Origin: Candidatus Rifleibacteriota bacterium
GTDB lineage: Bacteria > Riflebacteria > Ozemobacteria > Ozemobacterales > Ozemobacteraceae
Length of the DNA stretch: 20,705 bases
Reading direction: 5' to 3'
Assembly: GCA_029560455.1 (NCBI GenBank)
Contig: JAKQKW010000481.1
Location: 1-20,705, forward strand
A program made the translations under genes and the position numbers. The notes beneath the pieces are model-generated. The model worked only from the letters and a program-made list of their open reading frames with translations, was not told where the DNA came from and searched no databases. Below, piece after piece: positions 1-8,021 of this stretch. Every line of letters starts with the position of its first letter. The stretch's first letter is position 1.

Positions 1-42
1 GACAAAGCAGTCAAAATGCTCGAGGAGGTTCTGGTAAAATGA
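1..42 (+). CDS. rplD: Ribosomal protein L4, C-terminal end only (partial)
   Basis: Only the last 13 codons and the TGA stop (40-42) are in the window; the visible C-terminus reads DKAVKMLEEVLVK. The call rests mainly on position, since rplD directly precedes rplW in the S10 operon of nearly all bacteria, and on an L4-like helical C-terminus. L4 is a large-subunit protein, and in E. coli it also represses the S10 operon. The stop overlaps the rplW start as ATGA, and the GAGGAGG at 22-28 serves as the rplW ribosome binding site. Such overlap suggests translational coupling of L4 to L23. Confidence 0.75.
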   Translation, partial: DKAVKMLEEVLVK

Positions 43-329
43 AAACACCTCAGGACATCGTAATTCAGCCAATCGTATCAGAAAAAAGCTACGACCGCAT
101 GGGCGAAGGCATTTATCAGTTCAAGGTTGCCAAGTGCGCCAACAAACATGAAATTAAAGATGCCGTAGAAGCACTGTTCAAGGTTACCGTTAACAAAGTT
201 AACACTGTAACTGTTGTCAGAAAGCCGAAACGCCGCGGTGTTTTCCAGGGCTACACCGGCTCATGGAAAAAAGCCATCGTGACCCTCAAAGAAGGCGATA
301 AGATCACTTTCTTTGAAGGCATCAGCTGA
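39..329 (+). CDS. rplW: 50S ribosomal protein L23
   Basis: 96 residues, the usual bacterial length. The N-terminus has the family's 'IVSEKSYDRM' segment (residues 12-21). The C-terminal half carries the basic KPKRRGVFQGYTGSWKKAIV motif typical of L23 (residues 62-81). L23 binds domain III of 23S rRNA at the tunnel exit and docks trigger factor and SRP. The ATG overlaps the rplD stop (ATGA), with GAGGAGG 10 nt upstream, so the start is secure. Unlike L22, L29 and L17 in this window, this exit-site protein is not extended. Confidence 0.97.
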   Translation: MKTPQDIVIQPIVSEKSYDRMGEGIYQFKVAKCANKHEIKDAVEALFKVTVNKVNTVTVVRKPKRRGVFQGYTGSWKKAIVTLKEGDKITFFEGIS

Positions 330-351
330 GAAGCAGGAATAGGAGAAAGCC

Positions 352-1179
352 ATGAGTCTCAAAGTTTATAAGCCTATTACCCCCTCACGCCGCTTCATGA
401 CAGGTTTCGACTTCAGTGATATCACCACTGACAGACCCCATAAGCCCCTGTGTGAGTGGCTCAAAACCACTGCCGGCCGCAATCATCACGGCCATGTCAC
501 TCTGCGCCACAGAGGCGGCGGTTCACGCCGGCTGTATCGCATCATCGACTTCAAACGCAACAAAGACGGTATCCCCGGTACTGTTGCTACCATTGAATAC
601 GATCCCAACAGAACTTCACGCATCGCTCTGGTAAATTACCGCGATGGTGAAAAGAGATATATCCTTGCTCACGAAGGCATCAAGGTAGGCGACGTTATCG
701 AAAGCGGCATTCACGCTGACATCCTTCCCGGTAACTGTCTCCCCCTGAGAAATATCCCTCTCGGTTCAACCATTCACCACATCGAACTGCACCCCGGTAA
801 GGGCGGCCAGATCGCCAGATCAGCCGGTGCCTCCGCTCAGCTCGTTGGTAAAGAAGGCAAATATGCTCAGATCAATATGCCCTCTGGTGAAATGAGAATG
901 GTTCTGATCGACTGCCGCGCTGTAATCGGCAAAATCGGCAACTCAGATCACATGAACGTCACAATCGGTAAAGCCGGTCGCACAAGATGGAAAGGCATTC
1001 GCCCGTTCGTCCGTGGTTCTGCCATGAACCCCTGCGATCACCCGCACGGTGGTGGTGAAGCCAAAACCAGCCGCGGTAGAACTCCTGTTTCTCTCTGGGG
1101 CAAACCTGCTCAGGGTTACAAGACCAGAAAGAAAAAGAATCTTACCAACCGTCTCATCATTTCACGCAGGAAGAAGTAA
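352..1179 (+). CDS. rplB: 50S ribosomal protein L2
   Basis: 275 residues, standard for L2. It starts with [20 protein letters not shown]. It carries the hallmark '[16 protein letters not shown]' (residues 42-57) and the C-terminal '[15 protein letters not shown]' loop with the conserved histidine near the peptidyl-transferase centre (residues about 224-238). L2 is a primary 23S rRNA binder needed for subunit association and peptidyl transfer. The ribosome binding site is AGGAGA at 341-346. It lies 22 nt after rplW. Confidence 0.98.
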   Translation: MSLKVYKPITPSRRFMTGFDFSDITTDRPHKPLCEWLKTTAGRNHHGHVTLRHRGGGSRRLYRIIDFKRNKDGIPGTVATIEYDPNRTSRIALVNYRDGEKRYILAHEGIKVGDVIESGIHADILPGNCLPLRNIPLGSTIHHIELHPGKGGQIARSAGASAQLVGKEGKYAQINMPSGEMRMVLIDCRAVIGKIGNSDHMNVTIGKAGRTRWKGIRPFVRGSAMNPCDHPHGGGEAKTSRGRTPVSLWGKPAQGYKTRKKKNLTNRLIISRRKK

Positions 1180-1191
1180 GGGAGAAACACA

Positions 1192-1461
1192 ATGGCAAAA
1201 AAAGCTCCATTTGTTTGTGCAAGATTAGTTAAAAGAATCCAGGACATGAACCAGGCTGGCGAAAAGCGCCAGGTAAAAACCTGGTCAAGATCTTCGACCG
1301 TGTATCCTGAAATGGTAGGTCATACCATTGCAGTTCACAATGGTCGCAAGCACGTTCCTGTGTTCATTACCGAAAACATGGTTGGCCACAAGCTCGGTGA
1401 ATTCGCACCCACCAGAACCTTCAAGGGTCACGCCAGCGAAAAAGCTGTGAAGCTTAAATAA
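1192..1461 (+). CDS. rpsS: 30S ribosomal protein S19
   Basis: 89 residues, normal length. It has the S19 hallmarks '[20 protein letters not shown]' (residues 29-48) and '[15 protein letters not shown]' near the C-terminus. S19 forms a head complex with S13 and contacts 16S rRNA near the A site. The start ATG follows a GGAGAAA site immediately after the rplB stop. It is followed after 17 nt by the unusual rplV. Confidence 0.98.
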   Translation: MAKKAPFVCARLVKRIQDMNQAGEKRQVKTWSRSSTVYPEMVGHTIAVHNGRKHVPVFITENMVGHKLGEFAPTRTFKGHASEKAVKLK

Positions 1462-1464
1462 GGG

Positions 1465-1470
1465 AAGGAG
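1465..1470 (+). promoter_or_regulatory. Ribosome binding site that fixes the long rplV start
   Basis: AAGGAG with 8-nt spacing to the ATG at 1479. No comparable Shine-Dalgarno lies before the internal ATG at 1710, whose upstream bases are cttatcgacgttgtcgat. This supports translation of the whole S13-like extension. Confidence 0.8.
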
Positions 1471-1478
1471 AAATAAGA

Positions 1479-2216
1479 ATGTTACGACTTGTTGGTGTAA
1501 CCATTCCCGAAGACGTAGATCTGTTCAATGGCCTCCGCATGATTAAAGGCCTTGATACCAAAAACAGCCGCGCCAAGATCGAAACTTATCTGACCAAGGC
1601 CGGTCTTTATAACCGCCAGCTTCAGCCGAACGGCAAACTCGAAAAGGTTTACCCGAAGGTTGCTGACCTCAGCTGGAAAGAAAAAGCCAGACTTATCGAC
1701 GTTGTCGATATGCCGAGAGCTGTTCTGAGAAACATTCATTCAAGCCCGAAGAAGCTCAGACTCATCGCTGACGCCATTCGCGGCAAAAGCGTCGATGAAG
1801 CCATGGCCACTCTGCAGTTCATGCAGAAGGGTGAAGCTCCGACTCTGTTGAAGCTCCTCAAATCAGCTATTGCCAACGCCGGCGCCAACCACGACCTGCG
1901 CGCTGACGATCTCTATATCGCCAAGATCACCATTGACGGTGGTGCCACCATGAAGAGATTCATGGCCCGCGGCCGTGGTAGAGCCTGCCGCATCAGAAAG
2001 AGAACCTCACACGCTCAGATCGTTCTGCGCGAAAGATTCTCGATGGCCAAATTCGCCGTAAGCGAAAAAACCCAGGATGCCGCCGCCAAGAAGACTGTTA
2101 AAAAAGCTCCGGCGAAGACCGCTGCCAAATCAACAGCTCCCAAGGCCGAAAAAGCTGCCACTGCCAAGAAACCAGCCGCCAAGAAGACCACCAAATCACA
2201 GGGAGGTAAAGCATAA
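1479..2216 (+). CDS. rplV: 50S ribosomal protein L22 with S13-like N-terminal extension and Lys/Ala-rich tail
   Basis: 245 residues, against about 110-115 for ordinary L22. Residues 78-190 are the L22 core: '[20 protein letters not shown]' (81-100), 'RGKSVDEA' (101-108), and the tunnel-lining hairpin with '[20 protein letters not shown]'. L22 lines the exit tunnel. Residues 1-77 are extra. Aligned without gaps, their first 31 residues match S13 from this window at M1, R3, G6, V7, P10, L19, I22, G24, S30 and R31, and the later 'KVADLS' resembles S13 'RVKDLT'. Residues about 195-245 are a basic Lys/Ala/Pro tail. The start is supported by AAGGAG at 1465-1470, 8 nt before the ATG. The internal ATG at 1710, which would give a normal L22, has no Shine-Dalgarno. 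The rplV stop TAA (2214-2216) shares its last A with the rpsC ATG. Confidence 0.95.
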   Translation: MLRLVGVTIPEDVDLFNGLRMIKGLDTKNSRAKIETYLTKAGLYNRQLQPNGKLEKVYPKVADLSWKEKARLIDVVDMPRAVLRNIHSSPKKLRLIADAIRGKSVDEAMATLQFMQKGEAPTLLKLLKSAIANAGANHDLRADDLYIAKITIDGGATMKRFMARGRGRACRIRKRTSHAQIVLRERFSMAKFAVSEKTQDAAAKKTVKKAPAKTAAKSTAPKAEKAATAKKPAAKKTTKSQGGKA

Positions 2217-2926
2217 TGGGTCAGAAGATTAATCCAATCGGCATTCGCCTTGGTATTACCAGAACCTGGGATTCCAGGTGGTATGCAAAACGCAGTGACT
2301 ACGCCAAATTCGTGCATGAAGACGTGAAGGTTCGCGACTTCATCGATCTCAAGCAGTTCCGCCGTGAAGGCATCAGCAAGATCGAAATCGAACGCAAATC
2401 GAACAACAAAATGCGCATCACCATTCACACTGCCAAACCCGGCGTCATCATCGGTCGCGGTGGCGACAGAGTTGAAATCCTCAAGAAAGAACTTGAAGAT
2501 CTCACCGGTAAATCAGTGTTCCTGAACATCCAGGAAATCAAGCAGCCCGATACCGATGCCAAGCTTATCGCTGAAAGCATCGCCATGCAGCTTGAACGCC
2601 GCGTTTCACACCGTCGTGCCATGAAACAGGTAATCAGCCGCGCTCTGCGCGCTGGTGCCAAGGGCGTAAAGATCCTGTGCTCAGGCCGTCTCAACGGTGC
2701 TGAAATCGCCCGCCGTGAATGGGTCCGCGAAGGCCGCGTTCCTCTGCACACTCTCCGCGCTGATATCGACTATGCAACTGATACAGCTATCACCACTTTC
2801 GGCTGCGTTGGCGTAAAAGTGTGGATCTTCAAGGGCGAAAAGATCGGCAAGGCTCATCTTTACAACCGCGAAACCAGCACTCCGGTTAACACCCCCAATA
2901 ACGCTCCGACTAACACCAGGAAGTAA
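2216..2926 (+). CDS. rpsC: 30S ribosomal protein S3
   Basis: 236 residues, slightly longer than typical because of a polar Thr/Asn/Pro-rich tail (from about 221). It begins [20 protein letters not shown], the classic S3 start. The KH type 2 RNA-binding loop '[19 protein letters not shown]' is at about residues 75-93. The C-terminal domain contains '[15 protein letters not shown]' and '[15 protein letters not shown]', both invariant in S3. S3 lies at the mRNA entry channel. The ATG overlaps the last base of the rplV stop, so translation is likely coupled. Confidence 0.98.
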   Translation: MGQKINPIGIRLGITRTWDSRWYAKRSDYAKFVHEDVKVRDFIDLKQFRREGISKIEIERKSNNKMRITIHTAKPGVIIGRGGDRVEILKKELEDLTGKSVFLNIQEIKQPDTDAKLIAESIAMQLERRVSHRRAMKQVISRALRAGAKGVKILCSGRLNGAEIARREWVREGRVPLHTLRADIDYATDTAITTFGCVGVKVWIFKGEKIGKAHLYNRETSTPVNTPNNAPTNTRK

Positions 2927-2941
2927 GGAGGAACCCGCACA

Positions 2942-3352
2942 ATGTTGATTCCAGCAAGAACCAAATTCAGAAAAGCCCATCGTGGCAGAATGAAGGGTAT
3001 GGCCAAGGGCGGTAAATACCTGTCCTTCGGTTCCTTCGGTCTTCAGGCTCTCGATCCGCACTGGGTAACCAGCGCTCAGATTGAAGCCGCTCGTAAGGTT
3101 ATCACCCGCACCGTAAAACGTGCCGGCAAAATGTGGATTCGCGTTTTCCCGGACAAACCTGTTTCGAAGAAGCCCCTTGAAACCCGTATGGGTAAAGGTA
3201 AAGGCGCCCCTGAATTCTGGGTAGCAGTAATTAAACCCGGCAAGATTCTCTTCGAACTTGAAGGTGTGCCCGAAAATATCGCCATCGAATCTCTGACTCA
3301 GGCAGCAGCCAAGCTCCCGATCCGCTGCCAGGTAGTCTCAAACAATAGCTAA
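2942..3352 (+). CDS. rplP: 50S ribosomal protein L16
   Basis: 136 residues, normal. It starts [19 protein letters not shown] and contains '[19 protein letters not shown]' and '[19 protein letters not shown]', all L16 signatures. L16 organizes the A-site tRNA elbow region and the peptidyl-transferase centre. AAGGAGG (2926-2932) overlaps the end of the rpsC stop and gives a well-spaced start. Confidence 0.98.
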   Translation: MLIPARTKFRKAHRGRMKGMAKGGKYLSFGSFGLQALDPHWVTSAQIEAARKVITRTVKRAGKMWIRVFPDKPVSKKPLETRMGKGKGAPEFWVAVIKPGKILFELEGVPENIAIESLTQAAAKLPIRCQVVSNNS

Positions 3353-3366
3353 CAGGAAGGTGACCA

Positions 3367-3999
3367 ATGAAGAATCGCGAAGATTTTTCTGAACTCAACG
3401 AGCAGGAACTCGAAGAAAAGTATAAACACTTCAAGGAAGAATTATTCAACCTGAGATTTCAGGCCGTAACCGGCCAGCTTGCCAATCCGGCCAGAATCAG
3501 TCTGGTGCGCCGCAACATTGCCCGCGTCAAGACTTACCTGACCAGAATGGAAAAAGCCAGAATTCATCAGCTTCTCAAAGCTGAATACGACGCTCTTCTC
3601 AAAGAGGAAAAGATTGACACCCGCAATACTCCTCTTACCGAAAAGATCGCTCGCCTGAAAGCCAGATTGTCTGTAAAAGCACGCAAAGTTAACCAGGAAA
3701 TTCGCACCAACTGCGACAAGAAGGTTGCCGAGCTGCTCAAGAACATCCGCGGCGAGATCTCCAAAAAACTGAGAAATGCCAAAGGCAAGGATGACGCCCA
3801 GTTGCGTGCGGCTTCCAAGCGTCTCAGAGATCCCAAATGTACAATCAGAAAGAAGTTTCTTGACAAATTGTCTGAAATGGGATTAAATGAAGCTTCTCAG
3901 ATCGCCACAATCAAGGAAAATAAGCGTGCGAAACTGCGCGAACTTGAAAACATCAGAGTTCTGCAGCGCGAACTGACCGCAGGCCGGCTTCCTTTTTAA
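3367..3999 (+). CDS. rpmC: 50S ribosomal protein L29 with ~145-residue C-terminal extension
   Basis: 210 residues, whereas L29 is normally 60-75. Residues 1-63 are a full L29: 'LNEQELEEKYKHFKEELFNL' followed by 'RFQAVTGQLANPARISLVRR' and 'NIARVKTYL'. L29 sits beside L23 at the tunnel exit. From residue about 66 a basic, charged, apparently alpha-helical region continues in frame to the stop, with Lys/Arg/Glu heptad-like runs and only scattered Gly/Pro. It has two cysteines (116, 158) and no recognised domain. It is one open frame with base usage like its neighbours, and rpsQ starts 13 nt later, so it is not a pseudogene or an obvious frameshift. The ribosome binding site is AGGAAGGTGA just before the ATG. 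The role of the extension is unknown. Confidence 0.93.
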   Translation: MKNREDFSELNEQELEEKYKHFKEELFNLRFQAVTGQLANPARISLVRRNIARVKTYLTRMEKARIHQLLKAEYDALLKEEKIDTRNTPLTEKIARLKARLSVKARKVNQEIRTNCDKKVAELLKNIRGEISKKLRNAKGKDDAQLRAASKRLRDPKCTIRKKFLDKLSEMGLNEASQIATIKENKRAKLRELENIRVLQRELTAGRLPF

Positions 4000-4012
4000 G
4001 CAGGAGTAAAAA

Positions 4013-4285
4013 ATGGAAAACGAAAAAACCTTAAGACGCAGCCGCGTTGCTAAAGTTGTTGCTGACAGCACCGAAAAGACCATCAAGGTCGAAATCGAAG
4101 GCATGGTACAGCATCCCCGCTACAAAAAATACATCAAGCGTCACACCAGATTCCTGGTTCATGACCCTGAAGAAAAATGCAAAGTCGGTGATACCGTTCG
4201 TATCGAAGAATGCAGACCGATCAGCAAGACCAAAAAATGGATTGTGCGCGAGATCGTTAAGACCGGCGCCACCAGCGTAGAATAA
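4013..4285 (+). CDS. rpsQ: 30S ribosomal protein S17
   Basis: 90 residues, OB-fold. Motifs include '[20 protein letters not shown]' near the N-terminus, '[19 protein letters not shown]' in the middle and '[18 protein letters not shown]' towards the C-terminus, all typical of S17. S17 is a primary 16S rRNA binder at the bottom of the 30S body. The ribosome binding site is the AGGAG 13 nt after the rpmC stop. Confidence 0.98.
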   Translation: MENEKTLRRSRVAKVVADSTEKTIKVEIEGMVQHPRYKKYIKRHTRFLVHDPEEKCKVGDTVRIEECRPISKTKKWIVREIVKTGATSVE

Positions 4286-4297
4286 GGAGCACCAGCA

Positions 4298-4666
4298 ATG
4301 ATTCGACAGGAAACCGTATTAAAAGTTGCTGATAACTCAGGCGCAAAAAAGCTCCTCTGCATCCGCGTGGCCGGTTGCAGTGGCAGATCTTTCGGCCGGG
4401 TTGGCGATATCATCGTAGCATCTGTTAAAGACGCTATCCCCGATGGTACCGTTAAGAAAAAAGAAGTGGTCAAGGCTGTTATCGTTCGCACCGCCAAAGA
4501 AACCCGCCGCCCAGATGGCAGTTTCATCAAGTTCGACGACAACGCAGCCGTAATCATCGGAAACGATAACAATCCTCGCGGCACCCGCATCTTCGGGCCC
4601 GTGGCGAGAGAACTTCGCGAAAAGCAGTTCATGAAAATCGTTTCACTGGCACCAGAAGTACTGTAA
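4298..4666 (+). CDS. rplN: 50S ribosomal protein L14
   Basis: 122 residues, the canonical length. It begins [20 protein letters not shown] and contains the L14 signature '[20 protein letters not shown]' and '[20 protein letters not shown]'. L14 forms an intersubunit bridge with 16S helix 44 and binds the silencing factor RsfS. AAGGAGC, which overlaps the rpsQ stop, is the ribosome binding site. In many genomes rplN opens the spc transcript; no promoter is evident here. Confidence 0.98.
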   Translation: MIRQETVLKVADNSGAKKLLCIRVAGCSGRSFGRVGDIIVASVKDAIPDGTVKKKEVVKAVIVRTAKETRRPDGSFIKFDDNAAVIIGNDNNPRGTRIFGPVARELREKQFMKIVSLAPEVL

Positions 4667-4678
4667 GGGAGCGACAGA

Positions 4679-5032
4679 ATGCACAAGAAGATCAAAGCCA
4701 GACGTGGCGTTGAAAAACCCCACATCAAAAAAGATGACCAGGTAGTAATTCTCGCTGGCGACGACAAAGGCAAAAAAGGTCGCGTTCTCTCTGTAGATGC
4801 AGAGAAGGGCACCGCCATCGTTGAAGGCGTTAACTACATAAAGAGACACACCCGGCCCGGTAAAAATATCGGCAAGGGTGGTATCGTTGAAAAGGAAGGT
4901 CCGATCGCTCTTGGTAAAATCGGCCTTCTCACTCCGGACGGCTCCAAACTCACCCGCGCCAAATTCGTGAAGCAGGGTGACGAAAAGAACCGCATCTGCG
5001 CAACTACTAACGAGCCTCTCGGCCGCAAGTAA
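4679..5032 (+). CDS. rplX: 50S ribosomal protein L24
   Basis: 117 residues with an N-terminal KOW motif: '[20 protein letters not shown]' (residues 18-37), then '[14 protein letters not shown]'. L24 is an assembly initiator that also lies near the tunnel exit. The C-terminus keeps one cysteine ([11 protein letters not shown]) rather than the CxxC pair seen in some L24. Its length is near normal. The 46-nt spacer downstream carries a small hairpin. Confidence 0.97.
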   Translation: MHKKIKARRGVEKPHIKKDDQVVILAGDDKGKKGRVLSVDAEKGTAIVEGVNYIKRHTRPGKNIGKGGIVEKEGPIALGKIGLLTPDGSKLTRAKFVKQGDEKNRICATTNEPLGRK

Positions 5033-5036
5033 GTAA

Positions 5037-5052
5037 CCTGAATTTGTTCAGG
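5037..5052 (+). other. Small inverted repeat between rplX and rplE
   Basis: CCTGAA-TTTG-TTCAGG forms a perfect 6-bp stem with a 4-nt loop, with no U-tract after it, so it is not a terminator. It lies between the L24 stop and the L5 ribosome binding site. In E. coli the translational target of S8, the repressor of the spc operon, occupies this same spacer. Only the position matches; I do not recognise the conserved S8-binding core. Confidence 0.4.
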
Positions 5053-5078
5053 AATAAGATATCATAAGGAGTTTCGGC

Positions 5079-5708
5079 ATGGCAAAGACAGAAAAAGGCG
5101 AAAAGGCAGCCCCCGCAAAGGCAGCCCCTGCAGCAAAAGCAACAGGGCCTAAGTCTCTCCCAAGGCTGAAGGAAAAGTATCTGAAGGAAATCGCACCGAA
5201 GCTGGTTGCCAAATATGGTAACCCGATGCGCGTCCCCAGGGTAACCAAAGTGGTTATCAACATGGGCGTCGGTGCCGCTACTCAGAATGCTAAACTTCTC
5301 GAAGCCGCTACGAGAGATTTAACCATCATCGCCGGTCAAAAACCGGTAATTACCAAGGCTAAGAAGTCAATCTCTAACTTCAAGCTGAGAGCTGGCGTCC
5401 CCATCGGGTGTCGCGTTACTCTCCGCGGCGATAGAGCCTTCTATTTCCTGGACAAACTTTTTACCATCGTTGTTCCCCGCATCAGAGACTTCCGTGGTCT
5501 TTCTCCAAAGGCTTTCGACGGTCGCGGCAACTACAGCCTCGGTCTCCAGGAACAGCTGGTTTTCCCTGAAATCTCTTACGATTCAGTGGAAAAAGTACAG
5601 GGCATGAACATCACCATCGTAACCACCGCTCACAATGACGGTGAAGCTTACGAGCTCCTCGAGCAGATGGGTATGCCGTTCCGCAAGATCGCTAAAAAAG
5701 CGCAGTAA
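5079..5708 (+). CDS. rplE: 50S ribosomal protein L5 with short N-terminal Ala/Lys extension
   Basis: 209 residues, about 30 more than usual. Residues 1-27 are low-complexity Ala/Lys/Pro. The L5 core then begins '[20 protein letters not shown]' and continues with '[14 protein letters not shown]', '[20 protein letters not shown]' and '[17 protein letters not shown]'. L5 binds 5S rRNA and forms the central protuberance contact with S13. AAGGAG (5066-5071) is 7 nt before the ATG at 5079. No start codon near residue 28 has a better site, so the extension is probably translated. Confidence 0.97.
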   Translation: MAKTEKGEKAAPAKAAPAAKATGPKSLPRLKEKYLKEIAPKLVAKYGNPMRVPRVTKVVINMGVGAATQNAKLLEAATRDLTIIAGQKPVITKAKKSISNFKLRAGVPIGCRVTLRGDRAFYFLDKLFTIVVPRIRDFRGLSPKAFDGRGNYSLGLQEQLVFPEISYDSVEKVQGMNITIVTTAHNDGEAYELLEQMGMPFRKIAKKAQ

Positions 5709-5722
5709 TACAAGGAGTTGTT

Positions 5723-5908
5723 ATGGCTAAGAAAGCACTTATCGAAAAGTGGAGTAAAGCCCCAAAATTCTCTACCCGCGCCTATAACCGCTGCCTTATC
5801 TGCGGTCGCCCGCGTGGCTACATGAGGGACTTTCAGATGTGTCGTATCTGTTTCAGAGACCTCGCTTCCGTCGGCAGAATCCCCGGCGTTACGAAATCAA
5901 GTTGGTAA
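5723..5908 (+). CDS. rpsN: 30S ribosomal protein S14, short zinc-binding type (type Z)
   Basis: 61 residues. The four-cysteine zinc finger is complete: C24-x2-C27 and C40-x2-C43. The C-terminus [13 protein letters not shown] is the standard ending. S14 binds the 16S rRNA 3' major domain late in assembly. The zinc form is common in Firmicutes, Actinobacteria and deep lineages. AAGGAG precedes the start after the rplE stop. Confidence 0.98.
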   Translation: MAKKALIEKWSKAPKFSTRAYNRCLICGRPRGYMRDFQMCRICFRDLASVGRIPGVTKSSW

Positions 5909-5923
5909 AGGAGTTAATGAGTT

Positions 5924-6322
5924 ATGAGTATGACTGATCCTATTGGCGATATGCTGACTCGTATCCGGAATGCCAACATGGTTAAGCATGAAAGCGTCGA
6001 AATGCCTTCTTCCAAGATGAAAATCGAGATCGCAAAGATCCTGAAAAAAGAAGGTTATATCCGGGATTTCCGCTATTACAAATTTCAGAATAAGTTCAAT
6101 CTGAAAGTGTTCCTGAAGTATGGCGAAAAGAATTCTCACATCCTCAAGGGAATCACTCGCGTTTCCAAACCTGGCAGAAGACTTTATTCTGGCAAGGAAA
6201 CCATCGCGAAGGTTCTCGGCGGTCTGGGTATTTCTATTCTCACCACTTCCAAGGGCGTCATGACTGACAAAGAAGCCCGCAAAGCTGGAGTCGGTGGCGA
6301 AGTTCTCTGCCACGTCTGGTAA
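5924..6322 (+). CDS. rpsH: 30S ribosomal protein S8
   Basis: 132 residues. It starts MSMTDPIGDMLTRIRNANMV, matching the family. The C-terminal half has 'GRRLYSGKETIAKVLGGLGI', 'SILTTSKGVMTDKEARKAGV' and 'GGEVLCHVW', all diagnostic. S8 is a primary 16S rRNA binder. In E. coli it feeds back on the spc operon through the rplX-rplE junction. AAAGGAG lies 10 nt before the ATG chosen; a second ATG two codons later would remove the conserved MSM start. Confidence 0.98.
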   Translation: MSMTDPIGDMLTRIRNANMVKHESVEMPSSKMKIEIAKILKKEGYIRDFRYYKFQNKFNLKVFLKYGEKNSHILKGITRVSKPGRRLYSGKETIAKVLGGLGISILTTSKGVMTDKEARKAGVGGEVLCHVW

Positions 6323-6337
6323 CCAGGAGGAAGCGAC

Positions 6338-6883
6338 ATGTCAAGAATTGGTAAAAAACCCGTAATTATCCCCAAGGGTGTTGAAGTTAACGTCAACGGT
6401 ACCATGGTCTCTGTTAAAGGCCCCCAGGGTCAGATCAGCAAAGACATGCCCGGCGAAGTCAAAGTCACCCGTGAAAACGACCATATCATCTGCACCATTC
6501 CCGAAGACAGCAACAAAGTTGTCAGAGCAAAATTCGGTCTGGTAAGAAGCCTTATCAATAACATGGTAACTGGCGCCCATGCCGGTTTCACCAAGGGCCT
6601 CGAAATCATCGGGGTTGGTTACAAAGCACAGAATCAGGCTCCCAACAAGATCCTGGTCAACATCGGTTATTCACACCCAGTCGTGTATGAAGCACCGGCC
6701 GGCATTACTCTCAAAGTTGACGGCAACAAAGTGTTTGTAACTGGTATTGATAAAGAAGTAGTCGGCCAGACTGCCTCTGAAATCAGAGAAATCCGACCTC
6801 CGAGACATTACAAAGACGGCGCCGGCATCCGCTATCTCGGCGAAAACGTCCGCATCAAGGTCGGCAAGAAGCTCGCAGCTTAA
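6338..6883 (+). CDS. rplF: 50S ribosomal protein L6
   Basis: 181 residues, two L6 domains. It begins MSRIGKKPVIIPKGVEVNVN. The second domain carries 'GVGYKAQNQAPNKILVNIGY', 'SHPVV' and the C-terminal signature 'IRPPRHYKDGAGIRYLGENV'. L6 binds near the sarcin-ricin loop at the factor-binding site. The ribosome binding site is CAGGAGGA. Confidence 0.98.
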   Translation: MSRIGKKPVIIPKGVEVNVNGTMVSVKGPQGQISKDMPGEVKVTRENDHIICTIPEDSNKVVRAKFGLVRSLINNMVTGAHAGFTKGLEIIGVGYKAQNQAPNKILVNIGYSHPVVYEAPAGITLKVDGNKVFVTGIDKEVVGQTASEIREIRPPRHYKDGAGIRYLGENVRIKVGKKLAA

Positions 6884-6904
6884 GGCAATAAAGGAAGGTA
6901 CAAA

Positions 6905-7264
6905 ATGAAAGTCGGAAAAAAGGAAATGCGTAAGCGGCGTCATGCACGCAGCAGATTTTATTTGTCCGGTACTGCCCAGAAGCCTCGTCTTGCAGTGTTT
7001 CGCAGCCTTAAGCATATCTATGCTCAGGTAATTGACGATTCCACTGGCGAAACCATGGTTATGGCAAGTTCACTTGACAAAGACATTCGTTCCACTGTAA
7101 AAGGTGGCAACAAGAACGGTGCCAAAGCTATCGGTCAGAGACTGGCAGAAAAGGCAATCAAACAGGGCATTACTGCTGTGGTATTTGATAAGGGTGGTTA
7201 CAAATATCATGGTCGCGTCAAGGAACTGGCTGATGGAGCCAGATCCGCTGGCTTGAAATTCTAG
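6905..7264 (+). CDS. rplR: 50S ribosomal protein L18
   Basis: 119 residues. It contains '[20 protein letters not shown]', '[17 protein letters not shown]' and the C-terminal '[20 protein letters not shown]', typical of L18. L18 binds 5S rRNA together with L5 and L25 types. AAGGAAGG precedes the ATG. Its TAG stop is part of the AGGAGG that starts rpsE. Confidence 0.98.
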   Translation: MKVGKKEMRKRRHARSRFYLSGTAQKPRLAVFRSLKHIYAQVIDDSTGETMVMASSLDKDIRSTVKGGNKNGAKAIGQRLAEKAIKQGITAVVFDKGGYKYHGRVKELADGARSAGLKF

Positions 7265-7275
7265 GAGGAAACCAG

Positions 7276-7818
7276 ATGGCTGAACAAGGAAATCCTCGTT
7301 TCCGTCGTGATGGTCGCCGACGTGACCAGGTCGTGGAAAACGAATTCACCGAAAAAATTATTTCTGTTAACCGTGTCTCTAAAACCGTTAAGGGTGGTAG
7401 ACACTTTGGCTTCTCCGTTCTGGTCTGCGTAGGCGATCAGAAAGGTAAAGTCGGCATTGCTATCGGCAAAGCCAAGGCCGTTCCGGATGCAGTCCGCAAA
7501 GGTCTTGAAAAAGCCCGCAAGCAGATGGTTCAGATTCCCCTGAACAAAGACACCATTGCCCATCCTTATATCGGCAAGTTCGGTTCTTCTCAGGTCCTGA
7601 TCAAACCCGCCGCCCCCGGTACCGGTGTTATCGCCGGTGGTGCCGTGCGTGCCATCTTTGAAGCTCTTGGCGTTAAAGACGTTCTGTCAAAGCGCCTCGG
7701 TTCGAAGAACCCCGTTAATATGGCCAAAGCTACCATGAACGCTCTGCGCGACATGCGCGGTGTTGATGTTATTGCCAAAAATCGTGGCATTACTCCCGGC
7801 CAGGTCATTAACGGCTAA
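7276..7818 (+). CDS. rpsE: 30S ribosomal protein S5
   Basis: 180 residues. The N-terminal double-stranded RNA-binding domain contains 'FTEKIISVNRVSKTVKGGRH' and 'GDQKGKVGIAIGKAKAVPDA'. The C-terminal domain contains 'KPAAPGTGVIAGGAVRAIFE', 'ALGVKDVLSKRLGS' and 'NPVNMAKATMNAL'. S5 works with S4 in decoding accuracy and mRNA unwinding at the entry site. A strong AGGAGG (7263-7268) lies 7 nt before the ATG. Confidence 0.98.
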   Translation: MAEQGNPRFRRDGRRRDQVVENEFTEKIISVNRVSKTVKGGRHFGFSVLVCVGDQKGKVGIAIGKAKAVPDAVRKGLEKARKQMVQIPLNKDTIAHPYIGKFGSSQVLIKPAAPGTGVIAGGAVRAIFEALGVKDVLSKRLGSKNPVNMAKATMNALRDMRGVDVIAKNRGITPGQVING

Positions 7819-7829
7819 GGAGAAAAACC

Positions 7830-8009
7830 ATGACAGAAAAGAAAATCAAGATCAAACTGATTAAAAGCATGATCGGCGCCACAGAACGCCAGATCAAAAC
7901 CCTTCACGCTCTCGGGCTCCGCAAGATGCAGCAGGAAGTTGAACATGTGGCAACTCCCCAGATTCTTGGCATGGTCAGCAAGATGCAGCGCTGGATCGAA
8001 GTAAATTAA
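7830..8009 (+). CDS. rpmD: 50S ribosomal protein L30
   Basis: 59 residues, a normal short L30, translated by hand: it begins MTEKKIKIKLIKSMIGATER and ends KMQRWIEVN. The middle 'QIKTLHALGLRKMQQEVEHV' is the L30 signature. The gene is easily missed because of its length. It sits in the usual place between rpsE and rplO, with AAGGAG 10 nt upstream of the ATG and TAA at 8007-8009. Confidence 0.96.
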   Translation: MTEKKIKIKLIKSMIGATERQIKTLHALGLRKMQQEVEHVATPQILGMVSKMQRWIEVN

Positions 8010-8021
8010 GGAGACCTCGTT

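Noticed and set aside
3367..3999. The long L29 as a product of a frameshift or a fused neighbouring gene.
   Set aside because: One uninterrupted frame runs from the strong start to the stop with uniform codon use, rpsQ follows intact after 13 nt, and no second start with a ribosome binding site is seen at the boundary.
4159..4818. A 219-codon open frame on the minus strand across rpsQ-rplN-rplX.
   Set aside because: It lies entirely opposite highly conserved ribosomal protein genes and its translation has the Ser/Phe-rich look of antisense reading.
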